DNA of 64,000 nt from Ahrensia marina (GCF_001293565.1 NZ_JXMU01000019.1:1-64000), one strand, 5' to 3'; shown: positions 37,505 to 45,785, counted from the stretch's first letter. Translations and numbers: made by a program. Notes: generated by a model from the sequence alone, not told the origin.

Positions 37505-38302
37505 ATGACTGATACAGCAATGAGTATGACCCAAAAAACAGACGATATACAAAGTGTAGAATCGCCCCAGGCAAAAACAGCCGTCTGGAAACGCTATTTG
37601 CCTGTTGCCATTATCTTGGGTGGGCTGGGTATCGGTTACGCCTACGGCCTGAATGATTACTTTAGTCTAAGCTTTCTGGCAGAACAAAGAGAAGCTTTAA
37701 GCGCCTATGTGGAAGCCAATTTTGCGATTTCATTATTGTCATTCGGCGCACTCTATGCCGTTGCAACGGCGTTTTCATTCCCGGCGGCTTCAATCCTGAC
37801 CATATTTGGCGGCTTTTTGTTTGGCTGGCTTGTTGGCGGTATTGTTGTGGCTGTTTCGGCAACACTTGGCGCGACAGCCCTTTTTCTAGCAGCTAAAACG
37901 GCTTTTGGTGATTTCCTGAAAGAGAAAGTGGGTGGCAGAGTCAAAAATCTTGCTGAAGGTTTTGAAAATGATGCTTTCAGCTATCTCCTTGTTTTGCGTA
38001 TCGCGCCAGTATTCCCGTTCTTCATTATGAATATCGCGCCGGCGCTATTCAATGTTAGCTTGCGCACATATGTGGCTGCGACCTTCTTGGGTATTCTGCC
38101 TGGCGTTTTTGCCTATGCTTATTTGGGGCAAGGGGTGGAAAGTGTTCTGATCGCCGCACAGGAATCCGGTCAGGAGGCAAGTGTTGCCGATCTTGTTACA
38201 ACGGAAATTACGCTTGCATTTGCAGCCCTAGCCATTGTTGCTGTTATTCCGACTATCGTCAAAAAATTACGCCGCCGTAACTCACAAAACGAAATAGACT
38301 AA
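37505..38302 (+). CDS. TVP38/TMEM64 family membrane protein
   Basis: This inner-membrane protein of 265 residues (from the ATG at 37505) belongs to the TVP38/TMEM64 branch of the DedA superfamily, whose members are implicated in lipid scrambling or membrane homeostasis. A cytosolic start of about 35 residues and one membrane segment precede the core domain (about 85-215), which holds FSFPAASILTIFGGFLFG and the motif LRIAPVFPFFIMNIAPALF, with Arg and Pro residues typical of the re-entrant hairpin. A final segment precedes a basic tail. The downstream flavoprotein gene begins 36 bases later. In some bacteria the two families are fused, which supports a joint role. Confidence 0.88.
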   Translation: MTDTAMSMTQKTDDIQSVESPQAKTAVWKRYLPVAIILGGLGIGYAYGLNDYFSLSFLAEQREALSAYVEANFAISLLSFGALYAVATAFSFPAASILTIFGGFLFGWLVGGIVVAVSATLGATALFLAAKTAFGDFLKEKVGGRVKNLAEGFENDAFSYLLVLRIAPVFPFFIMNIAPALFNVSLRTYVAATFLGILPGVFAYAYLGQGVESVLIAAQESGQEASVADLVTTEITLAFAALAIVAVIPTIVKKLRRRNSQNEID

Positions 38303-38338
38303 GCCGCATAGCGGTCATGAGATATCAAGGGGACAAAA

Positions 38339-39766
38339 ATGACTGAATTACTTCAACCGGATATCTGCGTTATTGGCGGCGGCTCCGGCGGTTTGACTGT
38401 GGCAGCGGCAGCGGCGGCTTTTGGGGTCTCGGTCGTGCTGATTGAAAGCGGAAAAATGGGTGGCGACTGCCTGAATTATGGTTGCGTACCATCGAAAGCC
38501 ATGATCGCAGCCGGTAAAACCGCAAACGCAATGCGCCATGCCAACAAATTTGGAATCAAATCGGTTGAGCCGGAAGTAAACTTCAAAAAAGTACATGACC
38601 ATATTCACAGCGTAATAGGTGCAATCGCGCCCAACGATTCTGTCGAGCGTTTCACTGCGCTTGGCGTGAAGGTTATCGAAGCGCACGGAAAGTTCGTCGA
38701 TAAAGATACTGTTGTCGCAGGTGATTATGAAGTCAAAGCCCGACGGTTCGTCGTCGCGACCGGATCATCAGCATTCGTGCCACCTATTCCCGGTCTTGAT
38801 ACGGTCGAATATCTGACCAATGAAACGCTTTTTGAGCAAACGCGGCGACCGGCTCATTTAATTGTTATCGGCGGCGGACCGATCGGTATGGAAATGGCGC
38901 AGGCGCATCGCCGTCTGGGAAGCGAAGTGACGGTCATTGAAGGCTTGAAGGCGCTGGGTAAAGACGATCCAGAGCTTGCCGGGGTTGTGTTGCGAAATGT
39001 GCGTGAGGAAGGCGTGCAAATCATGGAAGGCGCCAAGGTTGTCGAGGTTGCACAAAAAACCAAAACGACGATCAAGGTTACAGTCGAAACCGATGATGGA
39101 AACGAAGAAGTTGTTGGGTCACATATATTGGTGGCAACGGGCCGTGCTGCGAATGTTGATGGCCTTGATCTTGATAAAGCCGGTATCGATTATGAACGTA
39201 GCGGCATCAAAGTTTCAAACGCACTTAGAACATCCAATAAGCGTGTCTATGCGATTGGCGATGTGGCCGGCGGCCTGCAGTTTACGCATGTAGCTGGATA
39301 CCATGCCGGTCTTGTTATTCAGTCTATTTTGTTCCGTTGGCCCGGCAAAGAGAACCGCGATATTATCCCTTGGGCAACCTATACGGACCCAGAGCTAGCC
39401 CATGTGGGATTGAGTGAAGAGGCGGCGCGAAAACAAAGCAATGACATTACAATATTGCGCTGGCCTTATGCTGAAAATGACAGAGCACAAGCAGAGCGCA
39501 AGACCGAAGGGCTTGTTAAAGTCATAACCAGTAAAAAAGGTAAAATTCTGGGCGCTTCCATCGCGGGGCAGGGCGCAGGAGAGATGATCAATATCTTTTC
39601 TCTGGCTATCTCGCAAAAGATGAAGGTTCAGGATTTGCGCGGCTACATCGCGCCTTATCCGACGATGACGGAAATTTCAAAGCGGGCAGCGACATCTTTC
39701 TCTGCACCAATGACGCGTAAGCCATTTGTACGCCGCATAATTGGCTTCTTGCGCATGTTTGGCTAG
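38339..39766 (+). CDS. Mercuric-reductase-like FAD/NAD(P) disulfide oxidoreductase
   Basis: This 475-residue flavoprotein belongs to the pyridine nucleotide-disulfide oxidoreductases (class I). The FAD motif GGGSGG is at about 13-18, the redox-active pair C44/C49 lies in GGDCLNYGCVPSKA, the NAD(P) motif GGGPIGMEMA at about 179-188 and the second FAD motif YAIGDVAGG near 300. The C-terminal base motif that reads HxHPT in lipoamide dehydrogenase is here IAPYPT (Y440), as in MerA relatives. There is no N-terminal heavy-metal domain and no mer genes nearby, so mercury reduction is unlikely. AAGGGGAC precedes the start. It is flanked by a TVP38 gene and a histidine kinase gene on the same strand. 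Confidence 0.88.
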   Translation: MTELLQPDICVIGGGSGGLTVAAAAAAFGVSVVLIESGKMGGDCLNYGCVPSKAMIAAGKTANAMRHANKFGIKSVEPEVNFKKVHDHIHSVIGAIAPNDSVERFTALGVKVIEAHGKFVDKDTVVAGDYEVKARRFVVATGSSAFVPPIPGLDTVEYLTNETLFEQTRRPAHLIVIGGGPIGMEMAQAHRRLGSEVTVIEGLKALGKDDPELAGVVLRNVREEGVQIMEGAKVVEVAQKTKTTIKVTVETDDGNEEVVGSHILVATGRAANVDGLDLDKAGIDYERSGIKVSNALRTSNKRVYAIGDVAGGLQFTHVAGYHAGLVIQSILFRWPGKENRDIIPWATYTDPELAHVGLSEEAARKQSNDITILRWPYAENDRAQAERKTEGLVKVITSKKGKILGASIAGQGAGEMINIFSLAISQKMKVQDLRGYIAPYPTMTEISKRAATSFSAPMTRKPFVRRIIGFLRMFG

Positions 39767-39804
39767 GCTTGAATTGCGATAGTGCACACAAAGAAAGTAT
39801 CTCG

Positions 39805-41286
39805 ATGTCTGCTGATGTAGCCGATACAAGCAAAATCAAAGTAAGTGCTACCCGAAGCCTTTCATCCAAACTTTTGGGGCTTACAATTGTATTTGTTTTG
39901 ATTGCAGAAGTTTTGATGTTTGTGCCTTCTGTCGCCAATTTCCGGATTGAGTGGCTTAAGGAGCGGTTGAATACGGCTGGCGCTGCAAGCGTGTTGATCT
40001 CGACCGAAACAAGTGCAGATTTATCGCGGGCTGCTCAAGACGAAGTCTTGATGGCAACCGGCGCGAAAGCAATTGCTTTGCGCACCGACGGCACTGCCCG
40101 CCTTGTTGTCGTTGCTGAAATGCCGCCGCAAGTGGACGACATGGTCAATGTCGACAATTTTTCGCCTTTTGATGCGATTGCCGATGCTTTTGACACGATG
40201 ATTTTTGGCGGCGATAAAGCGCTGCGGGTTGTTGGTAAAATCGGTGACTCCGAGCAAATAATCGAAATGGTATTGAATGACGACAAGCTGCGGGATGCCA
40301 TGCTTATCTATGCGCGTAATGTCGCGATCATTTCGTTGCTGATATCAGTATTCACGGCACTCTTGGTTTTTCTGGCGATCAATCGGATCATGATCAGACC
40401 GGCACGCGCAATCACGCGGTCTATGCTAAAATTCGCGGCAGATCCGTCTGCACCGGATGCGGTGACAGAGTTTGAGGACCGTAATGATGAAATGGGAATT
40501 GCCGCGCGTGAGCTTATCACCATGCAGCGCCAGTTACAGAACACATTGCGCAGTCAGAAACGTTTGGCGGATCTTGGTCTGGCCGTTTCCAAAATAAACC
40601 ATGATATGCGTAACATTTTGGCTTCCGCTCAGCTTATGTCGGACATGTTGGCCGATAGTGACGACCCAGCAGTGAAGCGCTTTGGGCCAAAGATTATCCG
40701 TACGCTTGACCGTGCGGTCAATTATACCAACGATGTGCTGTCTTACGGAAAGGCACAGGAACAATCTCCGCAACGCCGCCGTATTGCACTTGCATCTGTT
40801 GTTGAAGATGTGCGTGACCACTTGGGAATCGCGGTTGATGAAGATGTAGCGTTTTCGTCGACTGTTGGCGGTGATTTTGAAATTGATGCCGATCCAGAGC
40901 AACTGTTCCGTATTTTGCACAATCTATGCCGTAACGCAGTTCAGGCGATGCGAGATGATCAAATGCCGTCATCGATCAAGCGCCTTGATATTTCCGCTAC
41001 GAAGAACGAAACAAATATCACCATCAATGTTGAAGATACCGGCCCTGGATTGCCTCAAAAGGCCTTGGACAATCTCTTTTCCGCATTTAAAGGTTCTGCC
41101 CGTCACAATGGTACCGGTCTGGGGCTTGCCATCGCGCATGAACTGATTACCGCGCATGGCGGTTCGATTAATCTTCGCGAAGGGCGCACAGTCGGCACAC
41201 ATTTCGAAATTCATCTGCCTGTCGGCAAAGGTGGTATGATGCCCAAGAAGGAGCCTCAGATGCCAGCGGACTCTGTAGAAAACTAA
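39805..41286 (+). CDS. Orphan sensor histidine kinase (HAMP, HisKA-like, HATPase)
   Basis: This membrane-bound sensor kinase has 493 residues from the ATG at 39805, preceded by AAGAAAG. A membrane segment (about 18-38) leads into a periplasmic sensor region of about 125 residues, a second segment (about 168-188) and a HAMP domain. The phospho-acceptor is His266 in KINHDMRNILAS, an unusual H-box where most have HELRTPL. The ATPase domain has the N box (NLCRNAVQAM), G1 (DTGPGLP) and G2 (GTGLGLAIAHEL). No response regulator gene is adjacent. It lies 38 bases after the flavoprotein gene, probably in the same transcript. The signal is unknown. Confidence 0.88.
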   Translation: MSADVADTSKIKVSATRSLSSKLLGLTIVFVLIAEVLMFVPSVANFRIEWLKERLNTAGAASVLISTETSADLSRAAQDEVLMATGAKAIALRTDGTARLVVVAEMPPQVDDMVNVDNFSPFDAIADAFDTMIFGGDKALRVVGKIGDSEQIIEMVLNDDKLRDAMLIYARNVAIISLLISVFTALLVFLAINRIMIRPARAITRSMLKFAADPSAPDAVTEFEDRNDEMGIAARELITMQRQLQNTLRSQKRLADLGLAVSKINHDMRNILASAQLMSDMLADSDDPAVKRFGPKIIRTLDRAVNYTNDVLSYGKAQEQSPQRRRIALASVVEDVRDHLGIAVDEDVAFSSTVGGDFEIDADPEQLFRILHNLCRNAVQAMRDDQMPSSIKRLDISATKNETNITINVEDTGPGLPQKALDNLFSAFKGSARHNGTGLGLAIAHELITAHGGSINLREGRTVGTHFEIHLPVGKGGMMPKKEPQMPADSVEN

Positions 41287-41333
41287 CTTGCAAGATAAAA
41301 TTGGCGTTAGATGGAAAAACTGCAATTGAACAC

Positions 41334-41362
41334 TTGCATTTTTGTTTTCGAAGGACTACCAA
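41334..41362 (+). promoter_or_regulatory. Probable tRNA-Arg promoter
   Basis: TTGCAT (41334-41339) and TACCAA (41357-41362) are spaced by 17 bases, upstream of the tRNA gene by 33 bases. The -35 box and the T-rich spacer resemble those before the SRP RNA gene. Confidence 0.45.
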
Positions 41363-41395
41363 CCGCCAAGTCGCAATGCAGAGCATATGCGCAAA

Positions 41396-41472
41396 GCACC
41401 CGTAGCTCAGCTGGATAGAGCACTTGACTACGAATCAAGGGGTCGGGAGTTCGAATCTTCCCGGGTGCGCCA
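41396..41472 (+). tRNA. tRNA-Arg (anticodon ACG)
   Basis: The 77-base sequence folds as a complete tRNA: acceptor stem GCACCCG/CGGGTGC, D arm GCTC/GAGC, anticodon stem CTTGA/TCAAG with loop CTACGAA, T arm with TTCGAAT, discriminator G and an encoded CCA end. The anticodon ACG (read as ICG after deamination) decodes CGU, CGC and CGA arginine codons. It stands alone between a histidine kinase gene and a VOC gene. No integrase or duplicated 3' end was seen nearby. Confidence 0.97.
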
Positions 41473-41625
41473 TCTCTTTCCTCTATAAGAATATCATTTC
41501 ATCTGAGATAACTCAGCATGTCCGCAGGCCCATCTTCAGTGGCCTCTTCCGTACACAGCTTTCATTTTGAATATAGATGGTCTGGCTAGCGCAATGGCCC
41601 CAATGTTGGCGGGCCTCAAAATATT

Positions 41626-41655
41626 AAAAAGGGCAGATACTGAGAATACCTGCCC
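41626..41655 (-). terminator. Intrinsic terminator after the VOC gene
   Basis: Read on the minus strand, GGGCAG and CTGCCC form a GC-rich six-base stem around a 13-base loop, followed by TTTTTAAT. It begins 11 bases beyond the VOC stop codon. Confidence 0.8.
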
Positions 41656-41665
41656 AAAAGCTTGT

Positions 41666-42091
41666 TTATTGCGGCAGTGCTTCTCTTTCAAATTGCGCAA
41701 TAAATTCAGCGCTTGGCGGAATCGGTTTTATGACGTCAATCAATACACCTGCCGGATCGCGTGTAATAAAGTGTCTTTGACCGAAAGGCTCATCGCGCAA
41801 TTCAAGAAGGATCGGCAAGTCCTTGCTTTTTAACTCTTCATAAATTGAGTCGACATCTTCCACTTCAAAATTCAGTAAAATGCCGGAAGCCCGACCGCGC
41901 GCCGCTTCAGGAATAGTCGCGTGATCTCCCTGAAGGATTGCCAGATTGACACTTTCATAAGTGTTAGACTGAAGGTGAACATACCAGTCACTGTCAAAAA
42001 GTGACCGAAAATTGAAATGGGTTTGATAGAACGTACTGATTTCAGGGACATTTTCCACCATTAGAACGGGATAATATTGTGTCAGTTTCAT
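41666..42091 (-). CDS. VOC-superfamily (glyoxalase/bleomycin-resistance) protein
   Basis: This 141-residue cytosolic protein has two beta-alpha-beta-beta-beta repeats of the vicinal oxygen chelate fold. Typical elements are the start [18 protein letters not shown], a central [18 protein letters not shown] and the ending [18 protein letters not shown]. Such proteins act as glyoxalases, dioxygenases or drug-binding proteins; the substrate is unknown. I prefer the ATG at 42091, which has GAGG ten bases upstream, to the one at 42100. It is divergent from a TetR gene with two operator-like palindromes between them, so it is probably that regulator's target. Confidence 0.85.
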   Translation of the reverse strand: MKLTQYYPVLMVENVPEISTFYQTHFNFRSLFDSDWYVHLQSNTYESVNLAILQGDHATIPEAARGRASGILLNFEVEDVDSIYEELKSKDLPILLELRDEPFGQRHFITRDPAGVLIDVIKPIPPSAEFIAQFEREALPQ

Positions 42092-42112
42092 CGCTTGCAT
42101 TCCTCAATAAAA

Positions 42113-42129
42113 ACATACACACTGTATGT
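42113..42129. promoter_or_regulatory. Operator palindrome 1 of the TetR/VOC pair
   Basis: ACATACACACTGTATGT is a perfect inverted repeat of ACATAC/GTATGT with a five-base centre. It lies 22 bases upstream of the VOC start and 31 bases upstream of the TetR start. A second, related site starts 30 bases further on. Confidence 0.65.
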
Positions 42130-42142
42130 GAATAATTAAATA

Positions 42143-42159
42143 ACATACAGGCTGCATGT
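42143..42159. promoter_or_regulatory. Operator palindrome 2 of the TetR/VOC pair
   Basis: ACATACAGGCTGCATGT repeats the first palindrome with one change in the right arm (GCATGT for GTATGT). It abuts the TetR start codon at 42160, so bound repressor would block transcription or initiation of the regulator gene. The two sites are 30 bases apart, close to three helical turns, putting them on the same face of DNA. Confidence 0.65.
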
Positions 42160-42753
42160 ATGCAAGAGAGACGTAAAAATATCGACCGTACTCAGGAAAC
42201 GCGTAGCGCTTTGATCGGCGTTGCCCGAACGCTCTTCTTTGAAAAGGGTTATGCTGCAACGGGAACGCCAGAAGTGGTTGAAATGGCGGGTGTAACGCGC
42301 GGGGCGCTTTACCATCATTTCAAAGATAAAAGAGCTTTGTTTAAAGCGGTTGCGGAGGTGGAAGCGTCAAATATTGCTCAGGAGATCGAAGCTAGTTCAA
42401 TCGATGCGGCAAATTCTGCGGATGCATTGCTGGATGGCGCAAGAGCTTATTTTCAGGCTATGCGGAAGCCGGGCCGAATTCGCTTGCTCTTAATTGAAGG
42501 GCCTGCGGTTCTTGGACCTGAAGAGATGCGCCAGATAGATTTGGATACTGGCGGACGCGAACTGCGGATCGGGCTTAAAGAGGCGATGGGAGCCGGCGTG
42601 ACTGCCGAAGAGGTGGATATATATGCAGATCTAGTATCGGCAATGTTTGATCGGGCTGCGCTGGCATGCAACGGACAGCCGGATAGCAAAGCTTATGAGA
42701 GCGTTCTTTCTTCTCTGCTCTCAAGCTTAACGAACACGCGCTCCCAGCCATAG
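42160..42753 (+). CDS. TetR/AcrR-family transcriptional regulator
   Basis: This 197-residue DNA-binding protein has an N-terminal helix-turn-helix (about 13-60) with the family pattern ALIGVARTLFFEKGYAATGTPEVVEMAGVTRGALYHHFKDK (described, with key parts TGTPEVVEMAGV and GALYHHFKDK). The C-terminal ligand domain is not assignable to a named subfamily. It is divergent from the VOC gene and a palindrome abuts its start codon, so autoregulation is likely. There is little room for a ribosome site: only AGG eight bases upstream, inside the operator, so the message may be nearly leaderless. Confidence 0.9.
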   Translation: MQERRKNIDRTQETRSALIGVARTLFFEKGYAATGTPEVVEMAGVTRGALYHHFKDKRALFKAVAEVEASNIAQEIEASSIDAANSADALLDGARAYFQAMRKPGRIRLLLIEGPAVLGPEEMRQIDLDTGGRELRIGLKEAMGAGVTAEEVDIYADLVSAMFDRAALACNGQPDSKAYESVLSSLLSSLTNTRSQP

Positions 42754-42794
42754 ATTTGAAAGAATATTGAGTCGGCCTTTTCTTTCAGGCAAAA

Positions 42795-42820
42795 ATGTGA
42801 AGCCAGTTCTGGCTTCACAT
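42795..42820 (-). terminator. Intrinsic terminator after the aminotransferase gene
   Basis: ATGTGAAGCCAG pairs perfectly with CTGGCTTCACAT (12 base pairs) around a two-base TT centre (effectively a four-base loop). On the minus strand it is followed by TTTTT, 20 bases past the aminotransferase stop. The T run on the plus side is absent, so it mainly serves the minus strand. Confidence 0.85.
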
Positions 42821-42840
42821 CAAGTGTAGTTTATTGAGGC

Positions 42841-44223
42841 CTATTGACCCAAGACTTCAACAACAGATTCTTTTGTTGCTTCAACCACCTTGTCAGCTTC
42901 ATCGCGTGACAGTGAGAACGGTGGCGCAAAACCGATAATATCACCCTGAGGCATCGCGCGCGCAATAACACCGCGCTCCAGCATCTTGGCAACAACCCGC
43001 GGCGCTACTTTTTCGGAAGCATCGAAGAACTTTCGGCTATCGCGATCTTTTACGAGTTCGACAGCGCAGAGCATTCCTTCACCGCGAGTTTCTCCGACAT
43101 TGACATGTTCGCTTAAGGCGGTGGTCATGGTCTCATTCAGATATTTACCGACAGTTGCAGCGTTTGAAACAAGCTCAAGCTTATCAAGTAGTTTCAGGTT
43201 GGCTACACCGGCGGCAGCGCCTATCGGATGCGCGGAATAGGTCCAGCCATGTCCGATAGCACCGTTTTCATCCGTGCCGCGTTCGAGGACTTCCCACATC
43301 TTGTCGGAGATGATTGAGCCGGAAAGCGGTGCATAAGCAGAGGTCAAACCTTTGGCAATGGTGATAATGTCCGGTTTCATACCATAATGGTCTGATCCCA
43401 TCATCGAGCCAAGGCGGCCAAATCCGGTAACAACTTCATCGGCGATCAAAAGAATATCGTATTTGTTCAAAACCTTTTGGATCGCGTCCCAATATCCGGC
43501 CGGTGGTGGCACAATGCCGCCGGTGCCAAGAACCGGCTCTCCAATGAAAGCTGCAATTGTATCTGCGCCTTCCCGCTCAATCATTGCTTCAAGCTCGGCG
43601 GCACAATGGGCAGTAAACTGTTCTTCGCTCATCGATAGATCATCGCGGCGATAGTAGTAAGGTGCCTCTGTGTGAAGAATCTGGTCGAGCGGCAAATCAA
43701 ACTTTTTATGAAAGAGTTCCAGCCCTGTGAGCGAGCCTGTTACAAGGCCGGAACCGTGATAACCGCGCCAACGCGATATAATTTTCTTTTTCTCAGGGCG
43801 GCCAAGAATGTTGTTGTAATACCAAACCAGTTTGACATTGGTTTCGTTGGCATCCGAGCCGCCAAGCCCGTAATAAACATGGTTCATACCGTCTGGCGCG
43901 CGGTCCGTAATCATTTTCGATAGCGTGATCGAAGCTTCAGTGCCGTGGCCGACATAGGAATGGTAATAGGCAAGCTCACGGGCTTGCTCGGCAATGGCCT
44001 CGGCAATCTCTGTGCGGCCATATCCGACATTAACGCAATATAGACCGGCAAATGCGTCAAGCGAGCTGCGCCCTTCGCGGTCTGTAATGTGAACGCCATT
44101 TGCACCCGTAATGATACGGTTGCCCATTTCGCGGCGGGCAAACTGGCCTAGATGCGTAGACGGGTGGAAGAAATGATCATGATCCCACTGTGTTAGCTGA
44201 TCGTTTGTAAGTTGTTTATTCAT
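42841..44223 (-). CDS. Class III omega-aminotransferase (amine/GABA:pyruvate type)
   Basis: This PLP enzyme of 460 residues (ATG at 44223, with AAGGAAAAAGAG upstream) is a class III aminotransferase. The Schiff-base Lys is in TIAKGLTSAYAPLSG (about residue 285), the cofactor Asp in LLIADEVVTGFGRLG, and the substrate region has SWRGYHGS-like RWRGYHGSGL. The start WDHDHFFHPSTHLGQ places it with putrescine-, GABA- or beta-alanine-pyruvate aminotransferases. The gene begins 17 bases after a semialdehyde dehydrogenase gene, which would oxidise the aldehyde produced. The exact amine is not determined by sequence. Confidence 0.88.
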   Translation of the reverse strand: MNKQLTNDQLTQWDHDHFFHPSTHLGQFARREMGNRIITGANGVHITDREGRSSLDAFAGLYCVNVGYGRTEIAEAIAEQARELAYYHSYVGHGTEASITLSKMITDRAPDGMNHVYYGLGGSDANETNVKLVWYYNNILGRPEKKKIISRWRGYHGSGLVTGSLTGLELFHKKFDLPLDQILHTEAPYYYRRDDLSMSEEQFTAHCAAELEAMIEREGADTIAAFIGEPVLGTGGIVPPPAGYWDAIQKVLNKYDILLIADEVVTGFGRLGSMMGSDHYGMKPDIITIAKGLTSAYAPLSGSIISDKMWEVLERGTDENGAIGHGWTYSAHPIGAAAGVANLKLLDKLELVSNAATVGKYLNETMTTALSEHVNVGETRGEGMLCAVELVKDRDSRKFFDASEKVAPRVVAKMLERGVIARAMPQGDIIGFAPPFSLSRDEADKVVEATKESVVEVLGQ

Positions 44224-44239
44224 CTCTTTTTCCTTTGTT

Positions 44240-45724
44240 CTAAGCCCAGTCACGGCAGACATATTTTATTTCAGTAAAGGCTTCCAAGCCAAAACGCGAC
44301 CCTTCGCGTCCAAGTCCGGATTGTTTCATTCCGCCAAACGGAATTGGTGCACCGGTTACCTTCGTTCTGTTGACGGCAACCATGCCAAAGCGAAGCGACC
44401 GGCTGGCGCGGTAAATGCGGCGCGGATCTTGCGTATGAAGGTAGGCAACAAGGCCGTATTCAGTATCGTTAGCGCGCTTAATTGCTTCTTCTTCATTGTC
44501 AAATGATGAAATGGCTGCCACAGGACCGAACGTTTCTTCGTGCATGATTTTCGCATCTGCTGGCACATCGGCAAGCACAGTAGGTTCAAAGAACAGACCG
44601 CCCAGCGAATGTATGTTGCCACCGCAGAGCAGCCGCGCACCGCGGGCAATTGCGTCTTCAATATGCTCCTTTTGCTTGGCGACCGCTTTTTCATTCATCA
44701 AGGGACCGATGTCAGGATCATCGATCCCGGCGCCAATTGTCAGTTCCTTTGTACGTGCAGTAAAAGCCTCACAGAATTCTTCGTAAACCGAACGCTCAAT
44801 CAGGAACCGGTTGGCGCCCAGGCAATCTTGCCCCGATGTTGCAAATTTGGCCTTTATCGCCTCGTCCACGGCGCGGTCCATGTCGGCGTCTGCAAAAACA
44901 AGGAATGGGGCATGTCCGCCCAGTTCCAATATCAACCGTTTAATGGTGTCCGCGCTTTGATGATAAAGCAGCCGTCCGACTTCCGTTGAACCGGTAAACG
45001 AGACCGCTCTAACGCGTGCATCCTCCATCCACGCCCCGACGATCTCCGGTGCTTGCCCGGTGATCACATTAAACACGCCATCCGGCATGCCTGCACGTTG
45101 TGCCAGTTCAGCCAGTGCAAGCGCAGAGTAAGGTGTTTCGATGGACGGATGGGCTACAACGGTGCAACCAGCGGCAAGCGCCGCACCGGCTTTGCGCGTT
45201 AGCATAGCGGACGGAAAATTCCACGGCGTAATAAGGGCGGCAACACCCACTGGTTCGCGCCATATCTCTACTTCAGCATCGGGCAGATGCGATGTAACAT
45301 TTTCAATGTTCGGACGGCGCGCTTCTTCCGCATAGAATTCAAGAAAAGCTGCGGCATAATCAATTTCGCCGCGGGATTCGGAAATAGGCTTGCCCTGTTC
45401 GGCCGTCATAATCAGCGCCAGGTCTTCACGGTGTTCCAGCATGAGTTCGAACCAACCGCGCAAAATGGCCATGCGCTCTTGCGGTAATTTACTTGCCCAG
45501 TCTGGCCATACGTCATGGGCAGCTTTTAATGCGGACTTTGCGTCATTTGGCGAAAGACAGGCAATCTGGCCGATTGCATCTCCGGTCGCGGGATTTGTCA
45601 CGGCGATTTTTTTGCCATTTTGTCCCTCTGTCCATTGGCCGCCCAAGTAAGCTTGTTCCTGAAGCAGACTTGGGTCGCTCAAGTTAGAAAAGATAGATTG
45701 GGTGCTGTTGATAGTTTTGGACAC
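44240..45724 (-). CDS. gabD: Succinate-semialdehyde dehydrogenase-like aldehyde dehydrogenase
   Basis: This 494-residue NAD(P)-dependent aldehyde dehydrogenase resembles GabD, which oxidises succinic semialdehyde to succinate in GABA breakdown. The catalytic Glu is in LELGGHAPFLVF (about 263) and the catalytic Cys in SGQDCLGANRF (about 297), where classical GabD has GQTC. The cofactor motif TGSTEVGRLL is present. It precedes an omega-aminotransferase gene by 17 bases and follows an Lrp-type regulator gene, forming a likely amine or amino-acid degradation unit. An inverted repeat lies 62 bases upstream of the start. Another semialdehyde could be the true substrate. Confidence 0.88.
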   Translation of the reverse strand: MSKTINSTQSIFSNLSDPSLLQEQAYLGGQWTEGQNGKKIAVTNPATGDAIGQIACLSPNDAKSALKAAHDVWPDWASKLPQERMAILRGWFELMLEHREDLALIMTAEQGKPISESRGEIDYAAAFLEFYAEEARRPNIENVTSHLPDAEVEIWREPVGVAALITPWNFPSAMLTRKAGAALAAGCTVVAHPSIETPYSALALAELAQRAGMPDGVFNVITGQAPEIVGAWMEDARVRAVSFTGSTEVGRLLYHQSADTIKRLILELGGHAPFLVFADADMDRAVDEAIKAKFATSGQDCLGANRFLIERSVYEEFCEAFTARTKELTIGAGIDDPDIGPLMNEKAVAKQKEHIEDAIARGARLLCGGNIHSLGGLFFEPTVLADVPADAKIMHEETFGPVAAISSFDNEEEAIKRANDTEYGLVAYLHTQDPRRIYRASRSLRFGMVAVNRTKVTGAPIPFGGMKQSGLGREGSRFGLEAFTEIKYVCRDWA

Positions 45725-45785
45725 ATCAGCCTCATTTGCAAAAAAGTGGAGTGTCTCAAGCTACCATAGAGGCAGGCGAAAATTG

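Noticed and set aside
38339-39766. Mercury resistance (merA)
   Set aside because: The redox pair resembles MerA, but there is no N-terminal metal-binding domain, no C-terminal Cys pair and no mer operon.
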